Shown here in pieces: positions 1-5,208 of a DNA stretch of 5,208 nucleotides. A program made the translations under genes and the position numbers. The DNA is from Halothiobacillaceae bacterium. GTDB taxonomy: Bacteria; Pseudomonadota; Gammaproteobacteria; Halothiobacillales; Halothiobacillaceae. Under the pieces are notes generated by a model. It saw nothing but the letters and a program-made list of their open reading frames with translations, did no database searches and was not told the origin of the DNA. Positions within the stretch are counted from its first letter, which is position 1; each line of letters begins with the position of its first letter. Location of the stretch: contig DRZW01000021.1 in the NCBI GenBank assembly GCA_011380105.1, positions 1-5,208 of the forward strand. Reading direction: 5' to 3'.

Positions 1-29
1 ATAAAAAATCACCCGCAACCGACGGTCGC

Positions 30-42
30 GGGAATAAACATG
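30..42 (+). promoter_or_regulatory. Likely ribosome binding site and ATG of coaE
   Basis: GGGA at 30-33 sits six bases before an ATG at 40-42. The peptide it opens (MFQAKPSAIT) has the length and style of the short leader that precedes IGLTGG in CoaE proteins. It is, however, out of frame with the P-loop by one base. A TAA at 2-4 in a third frame could be the end of the preceding gene, but too little of that gene is visible to name it. Confidence 0.45.
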
Positions 43-671
43 TTCCAGGCCAAACCCAGTGCCATAACCTAATTGGTCTTACCGGCGGTATAGCCAGCGG
101 TAAAAGCTATGCCGCTGACTTTCTCGCCGCTAATGGCGCGGCAGTGGTGGATACTGACGCCATTGCCCATCAATTACTAGCCCAACCCGGCCCGGTTCGT
201 GATGCCATTATTGCCCATTTTGGCAATGCGGTCAGTGATGGTCACGGTGGCGTGCAGCGAGCACTATTGCGAGAACTAGTGTTTAATAACGCCCAAAAAC
301 GTGCCGAATTGGAAGCGATAATGCATCCGGCTATTGCCGAAAGGGCCCATGCGCAGGCTGTGGCGGTGTGTGACTCTGCGCCTTACGTGTTGGTTGTCGT
401 GCCGCTATTAGCCGAACCGGCCACACATGCCCGTTACCAGCCTTGGCTAAATGCCATTGTGACGATTCATGCTGAACGCGAGATCCGCCTAGCGCGCCTA
501 ACGCAGCGCCCCGGAATTGATCCCCATCTTGCTGAAAAAATACTGGCAGCGCAGCGCGATGATCAGGCTCGCGCGGCTATCGCAGACTGGCAGTTAACCA
601 ACAACCGTGACTTGGCTGATTTTGATCGGCAGTTGCGCCAATTAGACCAACAAATCCGAGCGCGTTTCTGA
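40..671 (+). CDS. coaE: Dephospho-CoA kinase CoaE, apparent frameshift near the 5' end
   Basis: CoaE phosphorylates the 3'-hydroxyl of dephospho-CoA with ATP, the last step of cytosolic CoA synthesis. The P-loop GGIASGKS is read at 84-107. It is followed by the DTD acidic motif (150-158), an RELVF segment, the HP motif (MHPAI), VVVPLLAE and a C-terminal LTNN...L segment, all family hallmarks in the right order. The P-loop frame has no ATG, GTG or TTG from base 3 until GTG at 144, which would delete the P-loop. An ATG at 40, preceded by GGGA at 6-nt spacing, begins MFQAKPSAIT but hits TAA at 70-72. One added base near 69-71 would join it to LIGLTGGIAS and give about 210 residues, the normal family length. 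The rest has no internal stops. The frame is also open to the left edge, so an unseen upstream start or fusion is possible. The family call is firm; the true 5' end is not. Confidence 0.88.
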
Positions 672-1142
672 TTACACGGGTGTGGCTCGGCCTGATAGGG
701 TGAGCAGCTGCATGAACGCATGCCAGCCGTGTCGCCCGGTGCGCCTCGGTGTTAACCAAATGACCCGGCTTTGGGTTTCGGACTGAAGTTTTAACCCAGT
801 TAGCCCCGGGAGATGCCAGTGCAGTTGCCATTCACCCTGCACCGGCTCTTGATCGGGCAGTTGTAAAACAAATCGCTCCGGGGTCAGTTGTAATTGCACC
901 TGCTGCTCAAAGCCCTGTGGGGCAGGTTGTTTTAATAACAAAGTCGCAGTCAAAACCGCGCTGATCAGGCCTGCCAAATAGGGCAGCCAACCGATGTGAC
1001 TTAAGCTTTGTAGGAGTTGGCCGATGCTCATGCCGACGGCTATGGCGCATAGTAAAAGAAATACGCGCCACGTTATCAGCAATAGCCTGTCTGATGTGAG
1101 GATAAGGGTTAGAGGTGGTGATTGTGGCTTTGCTCCTGGCAT
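672..1142 (-). CDS. ygfX: YgfX-like (CptA family) small inner-membrane protein
   Basis: This is a 156-residue protein with a short N-terminal tail, two close hydrophobic segments at about residues 24-46 and 50-70, and a cytosolic-looking beta-rich C-terminal half. The C-terminal pattern (tryptophans 105 and 109, LKL at 117-119, VIWL at 127-130, then W140 before a hydrophobic helix) follows that of E. coli YgfX. The position divergent from ygfZ is also where ygfX is found. In E. coli YgfX (CptA) is encoded with SdhE and was described as a toxin acting on cell division proteins, though this role is debated. Here sdhE is absent. The start is well fixed by AGGGAG six bases upstream. Its stop (complement of 672-674) touches the coaE TGA with no gap. 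The family call rests on weak sequence similarity plus context, so a generic two-helix membrane protein remains possible. Confidence 0.68.
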   Translation of the reverse strand: MPGAKPQSPPLTLILTSDRLLLITWRVFLLLCAIAVGMSIGQLLQSLSHIGWLPYLAGLISAVLTATLLLKQPAPQGFEQQVQLQLTPERFVLQLPDQEPVQGEWQLHWHLPGLTGLKLQSETQSRVIWLTPRRTGRHGWHAFMQLLTLSGRATPV

Positions 1143-1148
1143 GATTTA

Positions 1149-1154
1149 CTCCCT
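1149..1154 (-). promoter_or_regulatory. Strong Shine-Dalgarno site of the ygfX-like gene
   Basis: Read on the minus strand this is AGGGAG, six bases before the ATG at 1142-1140. It is the best ribosome binding site in the window and decides the start of the ygfX-like gene. Its upstream edge overlaps the 13-nt palindrome at 1153-1165, so a small hairpin in the mRNA could mask part of it. Confidence 0.7.
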
Positions 1155-1165
1155 GAGCGGCTCAG
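1153..1165. repeat. 13-nt perfect palindrome in the divergent control region
   Basis: CTGAGC, one central base, then GCTCAG form a perfect inverted repeat between the divergent ygfX-like and ygfZ genes. A second, overlapping inverted repeat (TCAGT at 1162-1166 and ACTGA at 1173-1177, six bases apart) follows directly. Symmetry at such a place suits a dimeric regulator's operator, or a 5-bp hairpin with a 3-nt loop next to the ygfX-like ribosome site. No known operator consensus was recognised. Confidence 0.45.
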
Positions 1166-1181
1166 TTGCATGACTGAAAGT

Positions 1182-1189
1182 GCTAAGAT
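1182..1189 (+). promoter_or_regulatory. Possible extended -10 promoter for ygfZ-thiG-trmB
   Basis: TGCTAAGAT (1181-1189) contains TG, one base, then TAAGAT, close to an extended -10 element (TGnTATAAT). Transcription would begin around 1195-1197, leaving a leader of about 25 bases before the ygfZ ATG. No good -35 lies at the ideal distance: TTGCAT at 1166-1171 is only 12 bases away. The call rests on position and the -10 match alone. Confidence 0.32.
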
Positions 1190-1221
1190 AGTGTTTGTGA
1201 AAAAACAAAGGCAGGCTGTGG

Positions 1222-2202
1222 ATGAGTAAATTTAATCCCGCGGCAATTTATCACACCGGGGTTGCATTATTACCGTACCGTCGGCACCTAATGGTAACCG
1301 GTTCGGAGGCAAAAGACTTTCTGCAAGCTATTCTTACCCAAGATATGGCGATGATTGGAGACAGGCAAAGCATTTATACCGCCTTTTGCTCCGCAAAGGG
1401 GCGCTGCCATGCGCTGTTTATTGTCACCCCTTTCCAAGACGGTTTTGCACTGGCTGTGCAGGATGATCTGCTTGAGTTCATGCAAAAACGCTTGCAGATG
1501 TTTGTGTTGCGGCGTGATGTACAAATAACCCCGCTGGCCGATTACCGGACCATCGGTGTATTGGTAAAGGCCAAAACATCGCTGAATATTGACGGCTTGC
1601 CTACCGGGCTTTACGCATTGACAAGCGAGGAAACAGCACCGCTAACCACCGATTATTTATCGGATGGTTGGGTGATAGCCGAGCAACGTGGCGGTCAGCC
1701 TCGATTGACCCTAACGGCTCCCGAATCTGCAATAAACACCATCAAATCCGCGTTGGAAGCATCACTAGGTCGGATTGCAGCCAGTGATTTTGAGCGCGCC
1801 GAGATCCAAGATCGTATTCCCGCTGTGTATCAAGCCACCGAAAACACCTTTGTGCCACAGTGGCTTAATTTAGATGAACTCAACGCCTTTAGCCTGAAAA
1901 AAGGCTGTTATCCCGGTCAGGAAGTCATCGCCCGATTGCATTATTTAGGCAAGCCCAATCGGCGGATGTTTGCAGGTCATGCTCTGGGTGTTCGTGCGTT
2001 CTCGCCGGGCACAGACATCGTGAACCAGGACGACCAAGTGGTGGGTGAAATTGTTAGAAGTGTCGAGGTGGGTGATGATTGCCAGTTTCTAGCGGTTATG
2101 AAGCTCAAACACCTCCACGATTCGCTGCAAATTAATAGCGTGCCAGTTACCCTAGAGCATACCGGCCCACAGCCAGAGAACCTTAGCGAAACAACTCATT
2201 AA
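1222..2202 (+). CDS. ygfZ: Folate-binding tRNA-modifying protein YgfZ
   Basis: YgfZ is a cytosolic tetrahydrofolate-binding protein of the GcvT/COG0354 superfamily. It supports the activity or repair of iron-sulfur enzymes, including MiaB, and so affects tRNA 2-methylthio modification. The 326-residue length matches the family (E. coli has 326). The signature K-G-C-Y-P-G-Q-E is at residues 227-234, with the functional cysteine at 229 (codon 1906-1908), followed by the usual arginine-rich stretch ([11 protein letters not shown]). The N-terminal half shows the expected pattern: a [21 protein letters not shown] segment and, further on, SAKGR. The C-terminal half ends in the barrel-like VVGEIVRS region. 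The start follows AAAGGCAGG at 1208-1215. It is divergent from a YgfX-like gene and leads the thiG-trmB run, 14 bases before the thiG ATG. Nothing suggests damage. Confidence 0.95.
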   Translation: MSKFNPAAIYHTGVALLPYRRHLMVTGSEAKDFLQAILTQDMAMIGDRQSIYTAFCSAKGRCHALFIVTPFQDGFALAVQDDLLEFMQKRLQMFVLRRDVQITPLADYRTIGVLVKAKTSLNIDGLPTGLYALTSEETAPLTTDYLSDGWVIAEQRGGQPRLTLTAPESAINTIKSALEASLGRIAASDFERAEIQDRIPAVYQATENTFVPQWLNLDELNAFSLKKGCYPGQEVIARLHYLGKPNRRMFAGHALGVRAFSPGTDIVNQDDQVVGEIVRSVEVGDDCQFLAVMKLKHLHDSLQINSVPVTLEHTGPQPENLSETTH

Positions 2203-2216
2203 CTAAAGTGAACGAT

Positions 2217-3005
2217 ATGAACAAATCCGATGATCTACTCACCATAGGTAGTCGCCAGTTTTCCTCGCGTCTTCTCACCGGTACCGGCAAGTTTAAAGAC
2301 ATGGCCGAAACCGATGCCGCCACCCGAGCGGCGGGCGCGGAAATTGTTACCGTAGCGATTCGTCGCTCCAATATTGGCCAGAACCCGGATGAACCGAATC
2401 TGCTCGACGTGCTGCCCCCTGAGCAATACACCATACTGCCCAACACTGCAGGTTGCTATACCGTCGAGGATGCGGTACGCACCTGTAAACTTGCCCGAGA
2501 GCTGTTAGACGGCCATAACTTAGTTAAACTAGAAGTGCTGGGCGATGATAAAACCCTGTATCCCGATGTGGTCAACACCCTAAAGGCCGCCGAGAAACTC
2601 GTAGCCGCCGATTTTGAGGTTATGGTTTATACCTCCGATGACCCGATTATTGCCAAACAACTCGAAGAAATTGGTTGTGTCTCGGTGATGCCGCTAGCCG
2701 CCCCAATTGGTTCCGGGCTGGGTGTGCAGAACAAATACAACCTGCTGACCATCATTGAAAACGCCAAGGTGCCGATCATCGTTGATGCCGGTGTTGGCAC
2801 TGCCTCCGATGCAGCTTTGGCGATGGAGCTTGGCAGTGATGGGGTGCTGCTTAACAGCGCGATTGCCCACGCCAAAAACCCGGTGCTGATGGCTCAAGCA
2901 ATGAAAAATGCCGTCGCTGCGGGTCGTCAGGCGTACCTGGCCGGACGGATGCCGCGTAAGCGTTTTGCCAGCGCCTCTTCACCAATTGATGGACTGTTTT
3001 TCTAA
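2217..3005 (+). CDS. thiG: Thiazole synthase ThiG
   Basis: ThiG condenses 1-deoxy-D-xylulose 5-phosphate, dehydroglycine and the sulfur of ThiS thiocarboxylate to form the thiamine thiazole ring. It is a cytosolic TIM-barrel enzyme. The 262 residues cover the whole family: [10 protein letters not shown] at the N-terminus, [20 protein letters not shown], the Schiff-base lysine in VKLEVLGDD (K104 from this start), [13 protein letters not shown], the phosphate-binding [13 protein letters not shown] and [13 protein letters not shown] prefer ATG 2217 because it has AAGTGA just upstream, although the match is weak. An in-frame GTG at 2208 would add three residues (MND) and lies five bases after the ygfZ stop. 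The gene is complete and followed two bases later by trmB, a pairing known in Pseudomonas relatives. Its sulfur-carrier partner thiS, normally directly upstream there, is not present. No TPP riboswitch is possible in the 14-base gap, so any thiamine control must act further upstream. Confidence 0.96.
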   Translation: MNKSDDLLTIGSRQFSSRLLTGTGKFKDMAETDAATRAAGAEIVTVAIRRSNIGQNPDEPNLLDVLPPEQYTILPNTAGCYTVEDAVRTCKLARELLDGHNLVKLEVLGDDKTLYPDVVNTLKAAEKLVAADFEVMVYTSDDPIIAKQLEEIGCVSVMPLAAPIGSGLGVQNKYNLLTIIENAKVPIIVDAGVGTASDAALAMELGSDGVLLNSAIAHAKNPVLMAQAMKNAVAAGRQAYLAGRMPRKRFASASSPIDGLFF

Positions 3006-3007
3006 TT

Positions 3008-3718
3008 ATGTCCGCGCAGCGTGAACCACAACGCCCATGGCGACGTATTCGTTCGTTTATTCGTCGGGAAGGGCGGTTAACGCAAGGCCAGCGACGCGCG
3101 TTAAATAGTTTAAGCGGGGATTTTCTGCTCGACCCCACCGGCGAGCCGATCGACCAGCAAGCGATTTTTGGCCGCAGCGCGCCACTGGTGTTAGAGATTG
3201 GTTTTGGAAATGGTGAGAGCCTGCTGGAAATGGCGGCCATGGACCCAGAGCGCGACTTTATCGGCGTGGAAGTCCACCGCCCTGGCCTTGGCCAATTATT
3301 GATGGGCATCGAGCGTTTGGGCCTGAAAAATCTGCGTGCCGTGGGCGATGACGCCGTGCCCTTTATTGAACAACGTCTGCTACCCGGTAGCTTAAGCCAG
3401 GTACTGCTGTATTTTCCTGATCCGTGGCACAAAAAACGCCACCACAAACGCCGCATCGTTCAGACACCATTTGCCGACCTGATCGCAAGCCGCTTAGAAC
3501 CTAATGGATTATGGCATCTGGCCACCGACTGGCAGAATTATGCCGAACACATGCAAGCAGTCCTAGACCCCCACCCGGCCTTTACCCCCGAGCATCAACA
3601 AGACGGCCGCAATGCCCGTCCAAAATGGCGACCTAAAACCAAGTTTGAACGCCGAGGTGAACAACTCGGCCACCCCGTATTTGACCTGCTTTACCGTCGT
3701 GTTGCCGATGAAAATTAG
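3008..3718 (+). CDS. trmB: tRNA (guanine-N7-)-methyltransferase TrmB
   Basis: TrmB uses S-adenosylmethionine to methylate N7 of G46 in the variable loop of tRNAs. The 236-residue protein begins with the typical basic tail and IRSFIRREGR. It then has the SAM-binding motif LEIGFGNGES (residues 62-71), the acidic GVEVH at 86-90, and the catalytic/RNA-binding block YFPDPWHKKRHHKRR at 135-149. ATDW at 172-175 and the C-terminal TKFERRG (211-217) complete the fold, so all key elements are present and the length is normal. The gene starts two bases after the thiG stop and has no good Shine-Dalgarno sequence, which suggests translational coupling to thiG. It ends the ygfZ-thiG-trmB run and converges on priA. 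Confidence 0.96.
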   Translation: MSAQREPQRPWRRIRSFIRREGRLTQGQRRALNSLSGDFLLDPTGEPIDQQAIFGRSAPLVLEIGFGNGESLLEMAAMDPERDFIGVEVHRPGLGQLLMGIERLGLKNLRAVGDDAVPFIEQRLLPGSLSQVLLYFPDPWHKKRHHKRRIVQTPFADLIASRLEPNGLWHLATDWQNYAEHMQAVLDPHPAFTPEHQQDGRNARPKWRPKTKFERRGEQLGHPVFDLLYRRVADEN

Positions 3719-3821
3719 CGTTTCGATCTCTAAATCAGCATAAGTTTGTGTAAAAACCTCAACCCCAGCTTAATTTCCCAAAGCCGTGGCCGCGCAGGTT
3801 TTCAGTGCGCCTAAAAATCGA
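3719..3821. other. Convergent trmB/priA spacer without a clear terminator
   Basis: This 103-base gap separates two genes that end facing each other. It holds a 5-bp stem (GCGCA 3792-3796 with TGCGC 3806-3810, 9-nt loop) and a distant 7-bp inverted repeat (AAAACCT 3753-3759 with AGGTTTT 3796-3802). Neither is followed by a T-run on either strand in the right place, so I do not call an intrinsic terminator. No small gene or RNA gene was recognised. Confidence 0.6.
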
Positions 3822-5208
3822 CTAACTCAAATCCACCGGATCAATATCGATCGACCAGCGCAGCCCCCGCACTCGGCGGCTGCCCACCTTGTCATCTAAG
3901 GCTTTTAACAACCCGTGCAGAGGGCCACGCAGTTGGCTGATGAGCAGCAGTTGATAGCGATACCGTCCGGCGCGCCGTGCCAGCGGTGCGGTGATCGGCC
4001 CTAGAATATCAACAGCTGTTTGCTGATGCTGGCGTAACCAGCCTGCTTGTTCTTGCAAAAAACTGCGAGCCTGATCCGCGTCACGGGAATCGGCCCGGAT
4101 TAACGCCGCGTGCGTATAAGGCGGCATTTGTGCCTCGCACCGTTGTTTTAGCAGTTCTCGCCCCACGGCATGATAGCCCTGATTGATAAGCTGATTTAAC
4201 ACCGGATGATCAGGATGGTGAGTCTGGACTAGCACGGTGCCGGGGCGCTCGGCGCGGCCGGCACGACCTGCGACCTGAATTAGATTTTGAGCAAACCGTT
4301 CCGGGCCGTGAAAATCGGCAACAAACAGGCCCTGATCGGCATCAACAACGGCCACTAAGGTCACATCCGGGAAATCATGGCCTTTAACCAGCATCTGGGT
4401 GCCAACGATAATTCGCACCGAACCATTAGCGATGGCAGCAAGCGTGTTTTCAAGAGTGCCCCGACGAGCGGTGGCATCACGGTCAAGCCTGGCCATAGGA
4501 AAACCAGGGAAATGACTACGCAGCACATCTTCAAGTTGCTCAGTACCCAAACCCTGCGCCTGTAAGGGCGCGCCACAGTTCGGGCAGGCCTGCGGCGGTT
4601 GCTTTTCATGGCCACAATGATGGCAGCGCAGGCGATGGATTTTGCGGTGCAGCGTCATGCAGGCATCACAGTGCGGGCATTGCGCCACGTAACCACAGCT
4701 ATGACACAACAGGCTTGGGGCAAAGCCGCGTCGGTTCAGATACAACATTACCTGACCGCCCTGAAGCAAGTGCTGCTCTATGGCCTTGAGCAGTGCTGGG
4801 GAAAGCCCGCCTTGCATGGGCTGTTTTTTCTGGTCAATGAGCTGCATTTTCGGCAACTTAGCCTGAAGATGACGGTGGCTTAATTGCAAATGCCCGTAGC
4901 GCCCCGATAAGGCATGACGCAAGGTTTCTAAAGAAGGCGTTGCCGAGCCCAGCACAATCGGGATCTGGTACTGCTTGGCCCGGTAAATCAACACATCCCG
5001 GGCGTGGTACATAAACCCTTCCTGCTGCTTGAACGAACTATCGTGTTCTTCATCGACCACCATCAACCCCGGATTGGCCAGCGGAACAAACGCTGCCGAA
5101 CGCGTGCCGACAATCAGTTTAGCTTCATTGCTACCTGCAGCCAGCCAAGCCTCAAGCCGTGCGCCATCGGCCAGCCCGGAGTGGAGCACTGCCGGTTTGT
5201 GTTGTAAG
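3822..5208 (-). CDS. priA: Primosomal protein N' (replication restart helicase PriA), C-terminal part
   Basis: PriA recognises stalled or collapsed replication forks, unwinds the lagging arm 3' to 5', and loads the replisome through PriB/DnaT or PriC. About 461 residues are visible of a protein usually near 730. The gene runs off the right edge, and the DNA-binding N-terminus and Walker A site lie outside. Seen in order are the DEEH Walker B box (bases 5043-5054), GSATP (motif III), NRRGFAP, and a zinc region with four CxxC pairs. Then come GTEQLED, LDRDAT, GTQMLVKGHDFPDVTL (motif V), the QVAGRAGRA arginine-finger motif VI, and the C-terminal RYRYQLLL and IDIDPVDL. A ninth cysteine sits in the zinc region (CPHCDAC). 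The GTG at 5189 is an internal valine, not a start: the frame is open to the edge and the residues before it (LQHKPA) continue the helicase core. Confidence 0.97.
   Translation of the reverse strand, partial: LQHKPAVLHSGLADGARLEAWLAAGSNEAKLIVGTRSAAFVPLANPGLMVVDEEHDSSFKQQEGFMYHARDVLIYRAKQYQIPIVLGSATPSLETLRHALSGRYGHLQLSHRHLQAKLPKMQLIDQKKQPMQGGLSPALLKAIEQHLLQGGQVMLYLNRRGFAPSLLCHSCGYVAQCPHCDACMTLHRKIHRLRCHHCGHEKQPPQACPNCGAPLQAQGLGTEQLEDVLRSHFPGFPMARLDRDATARRGTLENTLAAIANGSVRIIVGTQMLVKGHDFPDVTLVAVVDADQGLFVADFHGPERFAQNLIQVAGRAGRAERPGTVLVQTHHPDHPVLNQLINQGYHAVGRELLKQRCEAQMPPYTHAALIRADSRDADQARSFLQEQAGWLRQHQQTAVDILGPITAPLARRAGRYRYQLLLISQLRGPLHGLLKALDDKVGSRRVRGLRWSIDIDPVDLS

Noticed and set aside
144..671. 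GTG at 144 as the real start of coaE
   Set aside because: It would remove the GGIASGKS P-loop, which is clearly encoded in the same frame just upstream and is essential for ATP binding.
674..683. ACAC-GG-GTGT palindrome just after the coaE stop
   Set aside because: The loop would be only two bases and no T-run follows. It lies in ygfX-like coding sequence and is likely chance.
577..831. An 84-codon minus-strand frame over the coaE/ygfX junction
   Set aside because: It overlaps both recognised genes in a different frame and shows no domain or ribosome site.
2851..3456. A 201-codon open frame on the minus strand across thiG/trmB
   Set aside because: It lies wholly opposite two firmly identified genes, and its composition (many Arg, Ser, Pro, Trp) is typical of antisense shadow translation. 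It has no recognisable motif.
3753..3810. Inverted repeats after trmB as an intrinsic terminator
   Set aside because: The stems are short (5 and 7 bp), one has a loop of about 36 bases, and no T-run follows on either strand.
4599..4883. A 94-codon plus-strand open frame inside priA
   Set aside because: It is antisense to the conserved zinc-binding and helicase segment of priA and resembles no family.
1..5208. CRISPR array, tRNA/rRNA gene, insertion sequence, phage or defence genes
   Set aside because: No spaced direct repeats, cloverleaf-like segments, transposase motifs or terminal inverted repeats were seen, and almost every base lies in a recognised housekeeping gene.

Overview
This 5.2 kb window looks like ordinary housekeeping DNA from a gammaproteobacterium. 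The base composition is moderate and coding density is very high. The TrmB, ThiG, YgfZ, YgfX-like and PriA sequences all look like Pseudomonas/Oceanospirillales-type proteins. That placement is inferred from family resemblance by eye, not from a database search.

Layout. (1) Bases 40-671, plus strand: coaE, dephospho-CoA kinase. Its P-loop and body are intact, but no usable start codon lies in the P-loop frame. The likely ATG at 40 is in another frame, so the 5' end carries an apparent single-base frameshift. (2) Bases 672-1142, minus strand: a YgfX-like small membrane protein whose stop codon directly abuts the coaE stop. (3) Bases 1143-1221: a 79-bp divergent control region with a 13-nt palindrome, a strong ribosome binding site for the YgfX-like gene and a possible extended -10 promoter for ygfZ. 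(4) Bases 1222-3718, plus strand: a tight three-gene run ygfZ-thiG-trmB with gaps of 14 and 2 nt, very probably one transcript. (5) Bases 3719-3821: a convergent spacer with no convincing terminator. (6) Bases 3822-5208, minus strand: the C-terminal two thirds of priA, running off the right edge.

Functionally the window mixes CoA biosynthesis (CoaE), Fe-S/folate-linked maintenance and tRNA modification (YgfZ), thiamine thiazole synthesis (ThiG), tRNA m7G46 methylation (TrmB) and replication restart (PriA). ThiG next to TrmB, and a YgfX-like gene divergent from ygfZ, are recognisable gammaproteobacterial arrangements. Several usual partners are missing from their expected places: sdhE between ygfX and ygfZ, thiS before thiG, and yacG after coaE.

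I see no mobile element, CRISPR array, RNA gene or new multi-gene system here. The points most worth a second look are the coaE 5' frameshift, the YgfX-like gene standing without sdhE, and the rearranged partner sets.
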